A DNA stretch of 47,483 nt from an uncultured Muribaculaceae bacterium (GTDB lineage Bacteria > Bacteroidota > Bacteroidia > Bacteroidales > Muribaculaceae), in assembly GCA_948788915.1 (NCBI GenBank), contig CAQFOZ010000015.1:1-47483 (forward strand), written 5' to 3'. The position numbers were made by a program, and so were the translations under genes. The stretch's first letter is position 1. Each line of letters starts with the position of its first letter. A model generated the notes under the pieces. It was not told the DNA's origin. It worked only from the letters and a program-made list of their open reading frames with translations, and did not search any database. Shown piece by piece: positions 16,162 through 26,058 of the stretch.

Positions 16162-16527
16162 CAAATATACTACGAATATTCGACGAAACATAATAGCGAA
16201 TGTCGGGCAAAGCCCGGTTCGCGGGCGCAAAGCGGATTATGTAAGTCAAACATACAGAAAAAGGCCGACTCCCGTCGACCAAATCCTTCATTAAAACAAC
16301 AATAACAACTTTTTCAGAACGCTTATAGCAGTAATCTCTGCTTTGTTATTATAACACTGCTGCCCTAAAATATGTTCACAATATATGCCTTTGTTTCCGG
16401 TTAAGAGAGATTTAACGATGTGCTTTTTTTAATGATGGAGGCTGAATCCGACGGTTGGGAATGCGACTTGTCCCCAAGTCGCGTAAATCACATGACCTGC
16501 AACCCCATTTCCAAAACCAAATAATTA
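16162..16527. other. Intergenic region with several hairpins
   Basis: This gene-free region lies between aroB and the WYL gene. Structured parts: a nested hairpin at 16189-16241 (CATAAT/ATTATG outside, CGAA/TTCG, then CGGGC-AAA-GCCCG); AGCAG-taatct-CTGCT near 16327-16342; and GCGACTTG-TCCC-CAAGTCGC at 16463-16482, about 45 nt past the aroB stop. The last may be the aroB transcript terminator, but it has no T-run on the minus side. No gene was recognised here. Confidence 0.5.
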
Positions 16528-17574
16528 TTAGAACTCATTCATCAGATATACATCAAGGGCAGATTCAAGATCATCACGAGACACAGGCACATCATACTCG
16601 GGAGCGGCAATATCCTTAAGCAATACAAATCTCATGCAACCGGCACTATTCTTCTTGTCATGGGTTATTTTATCCACAATCAACTCTCTGTCCTTACACG
16701 ATATCGGCAACATCCTGTAGTGAGACAGTATATTCGTTTTATATTCGTATATCCGTTCCGAAGGGAACCCCATCAGAAACTTACTCAATAAAAGAGCAAC
16801 CATTATTCCGTGAGCCACACACATTCCGTGCGAGACATCGTTCGTCCCCCTTTCCGTAAGTATTGATTCAAACGCATGCCCTGCCGTATGACCGAAATTA
16901 AGTAGTTTTCTCAATCCCGTTTCATTGGAATCAGCTTCTGTTATTTCCTTTTTCCATTCCACACATTTCCGGATAATATCGTCTGTGGCAAAAAAGTCTT
17001 TAATCAATGAAACATAATCCTGCCGCGACCGCAGCATCGTCATCTTCACCACTTCCCCCATACCGGAAAGGACCTGTAAAGATGGAAGAGTTTTTAATAA
17101 ATCTGTATCTATTATCGTCGCTATAGGAAACGCAAATGTTCCAACCTCGTTTTTCAGCCCTGCAAAATCAATTCCTGTCTTACCCCCTACCGATGCATCC
17201 ACCATCGAAAGAAGCGTTGTCGGCACATTTACATATCTCAGCCCCCGCTTGAACGTAGAGGCTACAAAGCCTCCCATATCAGTTGTCACACCTCCTCCAA
17301 GATTGATGATAACTGATTTTCTTGACGCACCTCTTTCTGACAGTAGAGTCCAAAGGTCACAAACAGTACTTATATTTTTGTTGCATTCCCCTTCCGGGAA
17401 GGTAATAATATCACTGGATATGGATTCAAGATAACTACCGATATCAGGTCTTCTTTCAAAAAGTATTTTTTTTAAGTTTGAATCAGTGATGACGAAAAGG
17501 CTATCATAGTCAATACCGTTCAACACTTTATCCAGCCCCTCCACCGGATAAGTCGTATAAATTATCTCAGTCAT
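16528..17574 (-). CDS. aroB: 3-dehydroquinate synthase
   Basis: A 348-residue NAD- and metal-dependent enzyme, the second step of the shikimate pathway (DAHP to 3-dehydroquinate). Visible motifs: FPEGECNKN, the NAD-binding GGGVTTDMGGFVAS, PTTLLSMVDASVGGKTGID, and the metal-ligand NFGHTAGHAFES. The start is set at ATG 17572-17574, which overlaps the HAD gene's stop by 8 nt (ATGACTGA), so translational coupling is likely. The longer frame to 17649 lies inside the HAD gene and is not used. Length is normal for the family. Confidence 0.95.
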   Translation of the reverse strand: MTEIIYTTYPVEGLDKVLNGIDYDSLFVITDSNLKKILFERRPDIGSYLESISSDIITFPEGECNKNISTVCDLWTLLSERGASRKSVIINLGGGVTTDMGGFVASTFKRGLRYVNVPTTLLSMVDASVGGKTGIDFAGLKNEVGTFAFPIATIIDTDLLKTLPSLQVLSGMGEVVKMTMLRSRQDYVSLIKDFFATDDIIRKCVEWKKEITEADSNETGLRKLLNFGHTAGHAFESILTERGTNDVSHGMCVAHGIMVALLLSKFLMGFPSERIYEYKTNILSHYRMLPISCKDRELIVDKITHDKKNSAGCMRFVLLKDIAAPEYDVPVSRDDLESALDVYLMNEF

Positions 17575-18262
17575 GTCCTGATATTGAGTCAAGTACAGCA
17601 GCGAACTCCGGCATGGATGGAAATATAAGATCAGCACCCTCTTTCTCAAATAATTCCTTAGGCACCGGACCCGTGGTTACAGCGATAGTAAAGGCCCCTG
17701 CTCCTTTCGCAGCACGAACACCCAATGGCGCATTCTCTATAACAACAGCTTCTTCCGCACGGACACCGGCTAATGCAAGCCCTTTGAGATATGGTTCAGG
17801 ATCCGGCTTACCATGCGTGACATCATGAGCCGTAATTCGATCGCCTGGATTGAATGCTCCGGGAAAATCTGAATTAATACTATTCAGAAGTGTCTTTTGG
17901 GCTGATCCGGTTACTAATATCCGACGTAATCCCGCGCGTTCCAATGCCTTGAGCATCTCGGCCGTGCCGGGCATAGGATCATTATGGCCGATCTCCCGAA
18001 ACAGTTGCGACTTCCTGTCGTACAACTCCTGTGCCCGTTCCTTTGTAATCTCTTTGCCCGTAGCCTTACGAAATATTTTATCTATAATTTCAGTACCGAC
18101 CATACCTTCATATATATATATTTCCTCGGCATTAAACGGTATATTCAGTTCATCGACAATCTGCTGCCACGCACGAACATGATATTTCATGGAATCATAG
18201 ATAACGCCATCCATATCAATGAGTGCTACCTTCTTGTTCTTCAAAAAATTCTCCATACCCAT
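17567..18262 (-). CDS. HAD-superfamily phosphatase / beta-phosphoglucomutase-like
   Basis: A 231-residue HAD subfamily IA hydrolase. Motif I is IDMDGVIYDS, with the nucleophile Asp and the second Asp two residues on. Motif II is the VTGSAQ threonine/serine region, motif III is the Lys of HGKPDPEPYL, and motif IV is VIENAPLGVRAA with an acidic E-N pair as in beta-phosphoglucomutase-like members. A helical cap lies at about residues 22-85. The substrate cannot be told; a sugar phosphate is likely. It overlaps aroB by 8 nt. An internal ATG at 18256 is an alternative start. A -7-like TATATTTG lies at 18272-18279, close to the start codon, without a good -33. Confidence 0.85.
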   Translation of the reverse strand: MGMENFLKNKKVALIDMDGVIYDSMKYHVRAWQQIVDELNIPFNAEEIYIYEGMVGTEIIDKIFRKATGKEITKERAQELYDRKSQLFREIGHNDPMPGTAEMLKALERAGLRRILVTGSAQKTLLNSINSDFPGAFNPGDRITAHDVTHGKPDPEPYLKGLALAGVRAEEAVVIENAPLGVRAAKGAGAFTIAVTTGPVPKELFEKEGADLIFPSMPEFAAVLDSISGHD

Positions 18263-18352
18263 TTAACGAACCAAATATACAGATGTTGTATCGGTAAAGA
18301 TGGACTCATATAAAACATTACCAATTCTCCTTGCCAATCCTCCTTAACATTA

Positions 18353-18384
18353 TTTGGATTTTATGTATGGAAATACTAATTTTG
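18353..18384 (+). promoter_or_regulatory. pyrG promoter (perfect consensus)
   Basis: The -33 TTTG (18353-18356) and -7 TAATTTTG (18377-18384) are separated by 20 nt, an exact match to the Bacteroides promoter consensus and the clearest in the window. Transcription would start near 18389, leaving an untranslated leader of about 127 nt before pyrG. Confidence 0.75.
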
Positions 18385-18515
18385 TAGGACTCTAATATAA
18401 AAATACAATTGCTTAAGGTCTGAGGAATTTCAACCCCTTTCGCTGTTTTCCATATCTGCGACCCCGGCGTTATTGAATTTTATGGGATGGAGTCTTAATT
18501 TTTATTCAAAACACC

Positions 18516-20135
18516 ATGAACGTAGATACTAAATACATCTTTGTCACAGGAGGAGTAGTTTCATCTCTCGGTAAGGGAATAATATCTTCCTCTGTTGCGC
18601 GTCTTCTCCTTTCGCGGGGATATAACGTAACCATCCAGAAATTCGATCCTTATATCAACATCGATCCGGGAACTCTGAATCCTTATGAACATGGTGAATG
18701 CTATGTGACCGTGGATGGACATGAGGCGGATCTTGACCTCGGGCACTACGAAAGGTTTACAAATATCCAGACAACCCGTGCAAACAATGTAACCACCGGA
18801 CGGGTATACCAGTCTGTCATAGATAAAGAACGAAGGGGAGACTACCTGGGTAAAACCGTTCAGATAATACCCCATATCACAGATGAGATAAAACGCAACA
18901 TCAAAAGCCTTGGCAGTACAGGTAAATATGATTTTGTAATTACCGAAATCGGAGGCACCGTCGGAGACATAGAATCCACTCCTTTTCTGGAAGCAGTGCG
19001 CCAGTTGAAATGGGAAATGGGTAAAAACGCGATAAGTATACATCTGACATATGTACCATATCTTAAAGCGGCAAAAGAGCTGAAAACCAAACCTACCCAG
19101 CATTCAGTAAAACAACTTCAGGCAATCGGCATACAGCCGGATATCCTCGTGCTCCGCACAGAAAAGAAACTGCCCCAATCAATGTGCCGGAAAGTAGCAC
19201 AGTTCTGCAATGTATCCACTGATGCCGTAATACAGAGCCTTGATGCTCCTTCTATTTATGAAGTGCCTTTGATGATGCATCAGCAGGGGCTTGATACCCA
19301 AATATTGAAACTTACCGGATGCGACAGCAATGGAGAGCCGGATCTGAAAGCTTGGAACATATTCCTGCATAAACTGGAAACGGCTACCGACACCGTGACA
19401 ATCGGACTTGTAGGTAAATACGTAGAGTTGCAGGATGCATACAAATCTATCAGCGAATCACTGATGCAGGCCGCAACATATTGCGACCACAAGCTGAATC
19501 TTATATATATACACTCCGAAAAGCTGACCGAAGCCGACGTTAATGAGAAACTGAGCGGGATGGACGGCATTATCATTGCACCGGGATTCGGACAACGTGG
19601 CATCGAAGGCAAGTTCATCGCTCTTAAGTGGTGTCGTGAGCATAATATCCCGACCTTTGGCATATGCCTCGGTATGCAATGCATGGTAATAGAATTCGCA
19701 CGCAATGTACTTGGATACGAAGACGCCAATTCGACTGAAATGGATACAAAAACCACGCACAATGTCATAGACCTGATGGAGGAGCAGAAAAGCATATCCA
19801 ATATGGGAGGAACTATGCGTCTGGGTGCATACGACTGTCGCCTTAAAGAAGGATCCATACCTGCATTGGCTTACGGCAAACTTGATATACGAGAACGGCA
19901 TAGACACCGTTTCGAATTCAATGGAGATTATCGCCAACGTTTTGAAGATGCAGGCATGATCTGTGTCGGAGAAAATCCTGACACAAAACTTGTAGAAATA
20001 GTGCAGATTCCGGAACTGACATGGTTTGTCGGAACTCAATATCATCCGGAATATCAATCAACTGTATTAAATCCAAATCCACTTTTTATCTCTTTTATAA
20101 AAGCCGCTATAAAATTCGGCGATTCGAAAAAATAA
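18516..20135 (+). CDS. pyrG: CTP synthase (glutamine-hydrolysing)
   Basis: A 539-residue enzyme converting UTP to CTP with ATP and glutamine. The N-terminal synthetase domain (1-268) begins YIFVTGGVVSSLGKGI and includes KFDPYINIDPGT and GGTVGDIES. The C-terminal class I glutamine amidotransferase domain has nucleophile Cys384 in FGICLGMQ and the His510/Glu512 of YHPEY. Length matches the family. yidC starts 3 nt after the stop, so the two share a transcript, an order commonly seen in Bacteroidetes. The leader of about 127 nt may carry regulation by CTP, but no specific element was identified. Confidence 0.97.
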   Translation: MNVDTKYIFVTGGVVSSLGKGIISSSVARLLLSRGYNVTIQKFDPYINIDPGTLNPYEHGECYVTVDGHEADLDLGHYERFTNIQTTRANNVTTGRVYQSVIDKERRGDYLGKTVQIIPHITDEIKRNIKSLGSTGKYDFVITEIGGTVGDIESTPFLEAVRQLKWEMGKNAISIHLTYVPYLKAAKELKTKPTQHSVKQLQAIGIQPDILVLRTEKKLPQSMCRKVAQFCNVSTDAVIQSLDAPSIYEVPLMMHQQGLDTQILKLTGCDSNGEPDLKAWNIFLHKLETATDTVTIGLVGKYVELQDAYKSISESLMQAATYCDHKLNLIYIHSEKLTEADVNEKLSGMDGIIIAPGFGQRGIEGKFIALKWCREHNIPTFGICLGMQCMVIEFARNVLGYEDANSTEMDTKTTHNVIDLMEEQKSISNMGGTMRLGAYDCRLKEGSIPALAYGKLDIRERHRHRFEFNGDYRQRFEDAGMICVGENPDTKLVEIVQIPELTWFVGTQYHPEYQSTVLNPNPLFISFIKAAIKFGDSKK

Positions 20136-20138
20136 AAC

Positions 20139-22223
20139 ATGGACAAAAACACTCTAAACGGCCTGCTATGCATGCTGGCAGTAATTCTGATCTTCATGTG
20201 GCTACAGCCTAAAAATGAAGAAAACACTCAATTGAATGACACACCGGTAGAACAGGGCACTCCTGTTGCGACCAGTATCGATTCGCTCAGCCAGACTGAA
20301 CGGGGATGGCTGGTAAACAATATTATAGAAAACGGTGTGCCTGAAACTTTAAGCGATTCTACTCGTGCATATCATCTGATGCAAGGAGCTCTTAACCTGA
20401 CTCTCGCCGGTGACTCAATTTATGGCACCGTCGATGTCGATGGAGATAAGCTGGCATGGGGAGAGATTAACGCCAAGGACGCTAAAAAAATTGGTATCGA
20501 CCGTCAACGTAAGGCAATTGCTACTGTACGTGAGGTTTCCGCTTCAATGGGTAAATATGGTAAATTTTCCAAATTCCTGTCCGGCAACGATAAAAAATTC
20601 ACTTTGGAAAACAATGTTATCAAACTTGAGCTTAGTGCCAAATCAGGTTCAATCACTCGTGCGGAACTAAAGAAATATGACACAGAGTATTCTTCTGATG
20701 AAACAAAAAAGGAGAAAAATCCGGTGATTGTTTTCGAGGGAAACAGGAACAGGTTTAATTTTCAGCTTCCTCTGCCACAGACTGTAGAAACAGCTGATCT
20801 CTATTTCACCCCCAAACAGACTTCCGATTCCACAATCCTTATGGCTCTGGAAATGGCTCCGGATGCATTCTGGGGCATTGAATATACATTGCCACAGAAC
20901 GACAGTTACGTCGTGAAGATGAGAATTGTCCAGCACAACATGGCTCCTATTGTACAAAGCAATGCGCGTAATCTCGGACTTGACTGGCAACAGGATATCC
21001 GTCGTCAGGAAATGGGACGCATGTTTGAAGAACGCAACTCAGGACTTTATTATAAATTTGCAGGTGGCTCTGTGGAGCACCTTTCAGAGGCAAAGAACGA
21101 CTCCGAAGACCGCAAGGCAAAAATACGTTGGATTGGCTTTAAAAACCAGTTCTTCTCTACCGTAATGATTGCAGATCGACCTTTCAACACCGCAGATTTT
21201 AATTCTGAAATAATAAAGGGAGACGATTACCTCAAGAATCTTTCTACTGCAGCGATAATGAATGATTATGACTGGACAGCAGAGAACCCGGTAACATTCC
21301 ATCTCTTTATCGGTCCTAATCTATATCCCCTCCTTTCGCATCTCGACAAAGAAATAGAAGTTGGTGAAGACCTGAATATGACAAGACTTATTCCATTGGG
21401 GTGGAGCCTTTTCCGCTGGATAAACACCGGTGTGATTATTCCGGTATTCAATCTGCTTGGAAAATTCATATCCAACTATGGTATCATAATCCTGCTTCTT
21501 ACAATACTGATAAAGCTTGTTCTCTTCCCGCTGACATATAAAAGCTATAAGAGCCAAGCCAAAATGCGTGTACTTGCTCCGGATATCAAGGCTATAAATG
21601 ACAAATATCCCGGCACCGAGAATGCTATGATACGTCAGCAGAAAACTATGGCTTTATATTCAAAAGCAGGGGCAAGCCCAATGTCCGGCTGTCTTCCTAT
21701 GCTTCTTCAAATGCCTATTCTGTTTGCGATGTTCACATTCTTCCCAAGTTGCATCGAATTGCGCGGACAAAGTTTTCTATGGGCTCACGACCTTTCCGCC
21801 CCGGATGCGATTATCTCATGGAGCGGCAACATTCCGCTTGTAACAGAATATTTTGGAAATCATATATCTTTGTTCTGTCTTCTTATGACAGCTACAAATA
21901 TATTGTACACATATCTCAACATGCAGAACCAGCCATCACAGATGCCCGGCATGAAATGGATGATGTACCTGATGCCGGTATTCTTCATGGTATTCTTCAA
22001 CAACTATGCGTCAGGTCTGTCATACTATTACTTCCTGTCTCTGCTTATCACCATTTCCCAGACATATGCATTCCGCTTTATCATCAAAGAAGAAGATGTG
22101 CGCAAGGCCATGGCTGAGAATGCAAAGAAACCTCGAAAAAAATCAGGTTTCATGGCTCGTCTCGAAGAGATGCAGCGTCAGCAGCAGGCTATGATGCGTG
22201 AGCAGCAGAAGAGACAAAGATAA
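20139..22223 (+). CDS. yidC: Membrane protein insertase YidC
   Basis: A 694-residue inner-membrane insertase. The N-terminal transmembrane helix (about 8-22) is followed by a large periplasmic P1 domain to about residue 420, with a charged KKEKN region. Conserved core helices start near NYGIIILLLTILIKLVLFPL. The cytoplasmic hairpin YKSQAKMRVLAP and GCLPMLLQMPILFAMF follow. The C-terminal tail is rich in Lys, Arg and Gln (RQQQAMMREQQKRQR), which in this family can contact ribosomes. It lies directly downstream of pyrG. Larger than E. coli YidC (548), as is typical of the phylum. Confidence 0.95.
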   Translation: MDKNTLNGLLCMLAVILIFMWLQPKNEENTQLNDTPVEQGTPVATSIDSLSQTERGWLVNNIIENGVPETLSDSTRAYHLMQGALNLTLAGDSIYGTVDVDGDKLAWGEINAKDAKKIGIDRQRKAIATVREVSASMGKYGKFSKFLSGNDKKFTLENNVIKLELSAKSGSITRAELKKYDTEYSSDETKKEKNPVIVFEGNRNRFNFQLPLPQTVETADLYFTPKQTSDSTILMALEMAPDAFWGIEYTLPQNDSYVVKMRIVQHNMAPIVQSNARNLGLDWQQDIRRQEMGRMFEERNSGLYYKFAGGSVEHLSEAKNDSEDRKAKIRWIGFKNQFFSTVMIADRPFNTADFNSEIIKGDDYLKNLSTAAIMNDYDWTAENPVTFHLFIGPNLYPLLSHLDKEIEVGEDLNMTRLIPLGWSLFRWINTGVIIPVFNLLGKFISNYGIIILLLTILIKLVLFPLTYKSYKSQAKMRVLAPDIKAINDKYPGTENAMIRQQKTMALYSKAGASPMSGCLPMLLQMPILFAMFTFFPSCIELRGQSFLWAHDLSAPDAIISWSGNIPLVTEYFGNHISLFCLLMTATNILYTYLNMQNQPSQMPGMKWMMYLMPVFFMVFFNNYASGLSYYYFLSLLITISQTYAFRFIIKEEDVRKAMAENAKKPRKKSGFMARLEEMQRQQQAMMREQQKRQR

Positions 22224-22277
22224 GGCTGACAGATAGGGATACCGGACCCTTATAAATCGGTTTTAAACGGTAAAAGG

Positions 22278-23099
22278 ATGCGCCAGCTAAAAATTATACG
22301 CATATTCCTTACCACGCTGTTTTTCGTGGCGACTGTGGTTTATCTGATAATTGGACCGCATTTTCATCCTATGGCCGCGATTTCTGTAAAATCGCAGATT
22401 ATTCTGTCAAGTTTTACGGTAACCATAGGTGTCACTTTGGTCTGGATGGTGGTGACAATCCTTTTTGGTAGAGTATATTGTTCCTCAGTGTGCCCCGTGG
22501 GCACACTGAGCGATATTTTTATATGGGCGCGTAAGAAACTTGGCAGAAAACAACAAATCTTCTCCTACAAGCCGAAGAAACGTTGGTCCATACATATACT
22601 TGCGATATATGTGATATGTATCTTTACAGGCATTGTCGCAATTCCATACATCATAGAGCCTTGGAATATAATGCGCAATATCTCGGCTACAATAAGGCCT
22701 TCGGCTGTTGAAGCGACATGTATAAACTTCGGTATCGGTTCGCTGACCGGAATCATTTCAGGGATTGTCTCTCTGATTGTAATTGCTGTCTATTCACTAT
22801 TTCTCGGAAGAAGTTTCTGCACGGAGATATGCCCATACGGGACTGCAATGGGATTGCTGCACGACTATTACCTCTACCATATAGAGATAGATCCCGACAA
22901 ATGCACATCATGTGGGAAATGTGAAGATATATGCAAGGCTTCATGTATAAAAATAGCCGGACGGCTCGTGGATAATTCAAGATGTGTCCGGTGCTTCGAC
23001 TGCCTCGCGGCCTGTGACAATGATGCTATACGTTACCAACCGAATAGAAACAGACCGGCGACACCCCTTTTCCGTCGCAAACAAAGAGCGGCTCAATAA
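22278..23099 (+). CDS. NapH/RnfB-like 4Fe-4S membrane ferredoxin protein
   Basis: A 273-residue protein with about four transmembrane helices in the first 190 residues and two cytoplasmic CxxxCP motifs typical of the NapH/YccM/CcoG-like group (SSVCPVGT and TEICPYGT). A C-terminal pair of ferredoxin-type 4Fe-4S clusters follows, with cysteines in CTSCGKCEDICKASC and CVRCFDCLAAC. It likely passes electrons at the membrane, but no partner oxidoreductase is adjacent. It starts 55 nt after yidC and ends 21 nt before thyA, all rightward, so it may be part of the pyrG-yidC transcript. Confidence 0.8.
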   Translation: MRQLKIIRIFLTTLFFVATVVYLIIGPHFHPMAAISVKSQIILSSFTVTIGVTLVWMVVTILFGRVYCSSVCPVGTLSDIFIWARKKLGRKQQIFSYKPKKRWSIHILAIYVICIFTGIVAIPYIIEPWNIMRNISATIRPSAVEATCINFGIGSLTGIISGIVSLIVIAVYSLFLGRSFCTEICPYGTAMGLLHDYYLYHIEIDPDKCTSCGKCEDICKASCIKIAGRLVDNSRCVRCFDCLAACDNDAIRYQPNRNRPATPLFRRKQRAAQ

Positions 23100-23120
23100 C
23101 AATAAGAAAATATTGCTGAA

Positions 23121-23915
23121 ATGAAACAGTATCTCGACTTAATCAGACATATCCTTAAAGACGGTCATAAAAAGGAAGACCGTACCGGAACCGGAACCAT
23201 ATCAACCTTCGGATACCAGATGCGCTTCGATCTTAGCGAAGGATTCCCGTTGCTCACCACTAAGAAAGTGCATTTGAAAAGTATTATACACGAACTGCTG
23301 TGGTTTCTTGCCGGAGACACAAACGTGAAATACCTTCAGGAGAATGGCGTCAGAATCTGGAACGAATGGGCGGATGAGAACGGAAATCTGGGACATATAT
23401 ACGGCTATCAGTGGCGCTCATGGCCCGATTATGAAGGCGGATATATCGACCAGATATCAGAAATAGTCAATATGATCAAGAACAATCCGGATTCCCGGCG
23501 AATTATTGTCAATGCATGGAATGTAGGAGATATAAAGAATATGAACCTACCACCTTGCCATGCGTTCTTCCAGTTCTATGTATGCGACGGGAAGCTCTCT
23601 TTACAGCTTTATCAGCGTAGCGCGGATTGCTTCCTTGGTGTCCCGTTCAATATTGCCAGCTACGCATTATTGTGCATGATGGTGGCTCAGGTATGCGGGC
23701 TACGGCCTGGTGAGTTCATACATACTCTTGGAGATGCCCACATATACCTTAATCATCTGGAACAGGTGAATACACAGTTACAACGTACCCCGAAGAAACT
23801 TCCACGAATGATAATAAATCCTGAAGTAAAAGACATATTTGATTTTAAATATTCCGACTTCAAACTCGAAGGCTATGACCCGTATCCCGCAATAAAGGGA
23901 CAAGTATCCGTCTGA
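23121..23915 (+). CDS. thyA: Thymidylate synthase
   Basis: A 264-residue folate-dependent enzyme that methylates dUMP to dTMP using 5,10-methylene-THF. Length and numbering match E. coli ThyA: the catalytic Cys is residue 146 in PPCHAFFQFYV, preceded by the RRIIVNAWN arginine pair that binds dUMP phosphate, and followed by QRSADCFLGVPFNIASYALL. In many bacteria folA follows thyA; here a secreted amylase follows instead, and no dihydrofolate reductase is in the window. Confidence 0.96.
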   Translation: MKQYLDLIRHILKDGHKKEDRTGTGTISTFGYQMRFDLSEGFPLLTTKKVHLKSIIHELLWFLAGDTNVKYLQENGVRIWNEWADENGNLGHIYGYQWRSWPDYEGGYIDQISEIVNMIKNNPDSRRIIVNAWNVGDIKNMNLPPCHAFFQFYVCDGKLSLQLYQRSADCFLGVPFNIASYALLCMMVAQVCGLRPGEFIHTLGDAHIYLNHLEQVNTQLQRTPKKLPRMIINPEVKDIFDFKYSDFKLEGYDPYPAIKGQVSV

Positions 23916-23960
23916 AAACTTGCAATAATATTAACCTAATAATACCAAACTGACTTAATT

Positions 23961-25715
23961 ATGAAATTTTCTAAATTGCTTGTAGCGGCGGCCACAATGC
24001 TTGTGTCCGGTTCCATGCTCGCCCACAAAACAACTCCCGACTGGATTCGCAATGCCGTATTTTACGACATCTATCCAAGTTCCTTTATGGATTCTGACGG
24101 CAACGGAATCGGTGATCTGCCGGGTATAACTTCCAAACTCGATTATGTAAAAAGTCTCGGAGTAGATGCTATCTGGATGAATCCGATTTTCGAATCCGGA
24201 TGGTTTGATGGTGGATATGACATTAAAGATTACTATAAGATAGATCCTCGTTTCGGAACAAGATCCGACCTTGTGAATCTCGTAAACGAAGCCCACAAAC
24301 GGGGATTGAAAGTTTGTCTTGACCTTGTTCCTGGCCACTCCTCCAATCAACATGAATGGTTTAAAAAGGCCTCTACAGAAGGGAAAGACGGGCGTTACGC
24401 TGATTATTATATCTTCGTTGACTCAATATCAAAGAAAGATAAAGAGGACATCGAAAAACGCTATAAACAGCCCAATCCTCAAGACTCAAAATTAGGATTG
24501 TGGGTACCTACCGAAGAAGCAAAGCCCGGTAATCCAATAGACGGCAAATATAGTGGTAAGTATTATTACAGGAACTACTATCCATGTCAGCCGGCACTGA
24601 ACTTCGGATATGCAAATCCCGATCCATCGAAACCCTGGCAACAGGCTGTAGACGCTCCCGGTCCCAAAGCACTGCGCCGCGAACTAAAGAATATCATGGC
24701 ATATTGGTTCGATCTTGGTGTTGACGGATTCCGTGTTGACATGGCAGCCTCTCTGGTCAAAAATGATAAGGATAAAAAGGAGACACAAAAGCTTTGGCAG
24801 GAAATGCGTGAATGGATCGACCGTGAATATCCAGGCAAGGTTCTTATTTCTGAATGGGGAGATCCCGCTATGTCCTGTCCCGCCGGATTCGATTGTGACT
24901 TCCTGCTTATATCTAAAAGTCCTGGCTTCAAACAGATCGCACGTGGCTCACGTCCTGGAAAATTTGTCGGCAAGGATGCTTATTTTGAGAAAACAGGTAT
25001 CGGTGCCTACGATAAATTTGTTGAGGAATTTAACAAACAGTATCTCGCTTCAAAAGATTTCGGATATATTTCTCTGTTCTCTGCCAACCATGACATCAAC
25101 CGCCTTAACTCAGAAGGACGTGATACACCCGATCAGATAAAGACATTCATGACATGGCTTCTTACAATGCCCGGAGTACCGTTCATCCACTTTGGTGATG
25201 AGATCATGATGCGTAATGTTAAAGGGCTCCCAAGCGTTGAGGGATCTCGCGAAGAACGCAGTGGGACACGCACACCTATGCAGTGGGACAACACTGAAAA
25301 TGCCGGCTTCTCCACAGCCGCACCGGAGAAACTGTTCCTTCCGATGTTTACAGACGGCGGTAAACTCACTGTAGCCACACAGGAAGCGGATCCGAACTCA
25401 GTCCTCAATCATGTCAGAAGAGTTAATAAAGTGCGCCATGACCATCCGACACTTGCAAACCTTGGTGACTGGATCACGGTAAGCGACATGTCAAAACCTT
25501 ATCCCTGGATATACACACGTACAAGTGCTGAAGGCACCTATGTCGTAGCGCTCAACCCCGGTGGGAAAGCAGTAAAGGCAACTGTAGAGCTTCCGGCAGG
25601 CAACCTTGACTGTCTTCTTTCCGACGGCAAAACATCTGTCAAAAATACCAAGAAAGGAACCGAGTTCTCACTCGGAGGCTGCTCCTCTGCAATCTACAAA
25701 ATAGCAACGAAATAA
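23961..25715 (+). CDS. Secreted GH13 alpha-glucosidase/alpha-amylase family enzyme
   Basis: A 584-residue protein with a signal peptide (about 1-21, ending SMLA) and a GH13 (beta/alpha)8 catalytic domain. Conserved regions: DLVPGHSSNQHEW (region I variant), GFRVDMAAS with the nucleophile Asp, LISEWGDP with the acid/base Glu, and SANHDINR with the transition-state Asp. A C-terminal beta domain runs from about residue 500. The pattern YPSSFMDSDGNGIGDLPGI is typical of oligo-1,6-glucosidase and trehalose-synthase-like subfamilies. Periplasmic or surface breakdown of alpha-glucans is likely. A strong terminator follows. Confidence 0.88.
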   Translation: MKFSKLLVAAATMLVSGSMLAHKTTPDWIRNAVFYDIYPSSFMDSDGNGIGDLPGITSKLDYVKSLGVDAIWMNPIFESGWFDGGYDIKDYYKIDPRFGTRSDLVNLVNEAHKRGLKVCLDLVPGHSSNQHEWFKKASTEGKDGRYADYYIFVDSISKKDKEDIEKRYKQPNPQDSKLGLWVPTEEAKPGNPIDGKYSGKYYYRNYYPCQPALNFGYANPDPSKPWQQAVDAPGPKALRRELKNIMAYWFDLGVDGFRVDMAASLVKNDKDKKETQKLWQEMREWIDREYPGKVLISEWGDPAMSCPAGFDCDFLLISKSPGFKQIARGSRPGKFVGKDAYFEKTGIGAYDKFVEEFNKQYLASKDFGYISLFSANHDINRLNSEGRDTPDQIKTFMTWLLTMPGVPFIHFGDEIMMRNVKGLPSVEGSREERSGTRTPMQWDNTENAGFSTAAPEKLFLPMFTDGGKLTVATQEADPNSVLNHVRRVNKVRHDHPTLANLGDWITVSDMSKPYPWIYTRTSAEGTYVVALNPGGKAVKATVELPAGNLDCLLSDGKTSVKNTKKGTEFSLGGCSSAIYKIATK

Positions 25716-25732
25716 TTATCACCTCCTATATT

Positions 25733-25790
25733 AATCAAAATAAGAAAGATTGTTACTTCAACGTAACAATCTTTCTTATTTTGATTTTGA
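25733..25790 (+). terminator. Terminator after GH13 gene
   Basis: A perfect 24-bp stem (25733-25756 with 25763-25786) with a 6-nt loop lies 18 nt beyond the GH13 stop codon. The T-rich end of the right arm (TTATTTTGATTTT) serves as the termination tract. It is the right boundary of the rightward core block before the AT-rich region. Confidence 0.85.
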
Positions 25791-26058
25791 TATGCAATCT
25801 ATATATTTTAAAACACAAATAGCAATTTATAATCATCAATATCTTACAAACATATACAATAGATTCGCTTTTAGTGTTGTATAGATGGATAATACATCTT
25901 TTTTAATTATTTGTAAAATATTGAATATTAACAAATTACTTGCATATGAAAAGTTTTATCATACAGAATATTTATAATCAACTTATGTTTACAGTTCAAT
26001 AAAATAAATTTGAATAATACACTTTCTCACATCAAAAAACACTGAAGTTAGTTTTATA
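25791..26058. other. AT-rich intergenic sequence
   Basis: Very AT-rich sequence with no frame of interest and no clear repeat. It marks the start of a region of distinctly lower GC than the neighbouring core genes, reaching to about 27865. Confidence 0.6.

Noticed and set aside
16189..16482. Further members of the GGAR/CGGG/TGACTGAC hairpin family
   Set aside because: The hairpins here lack the internal loop sequences and the long arms.
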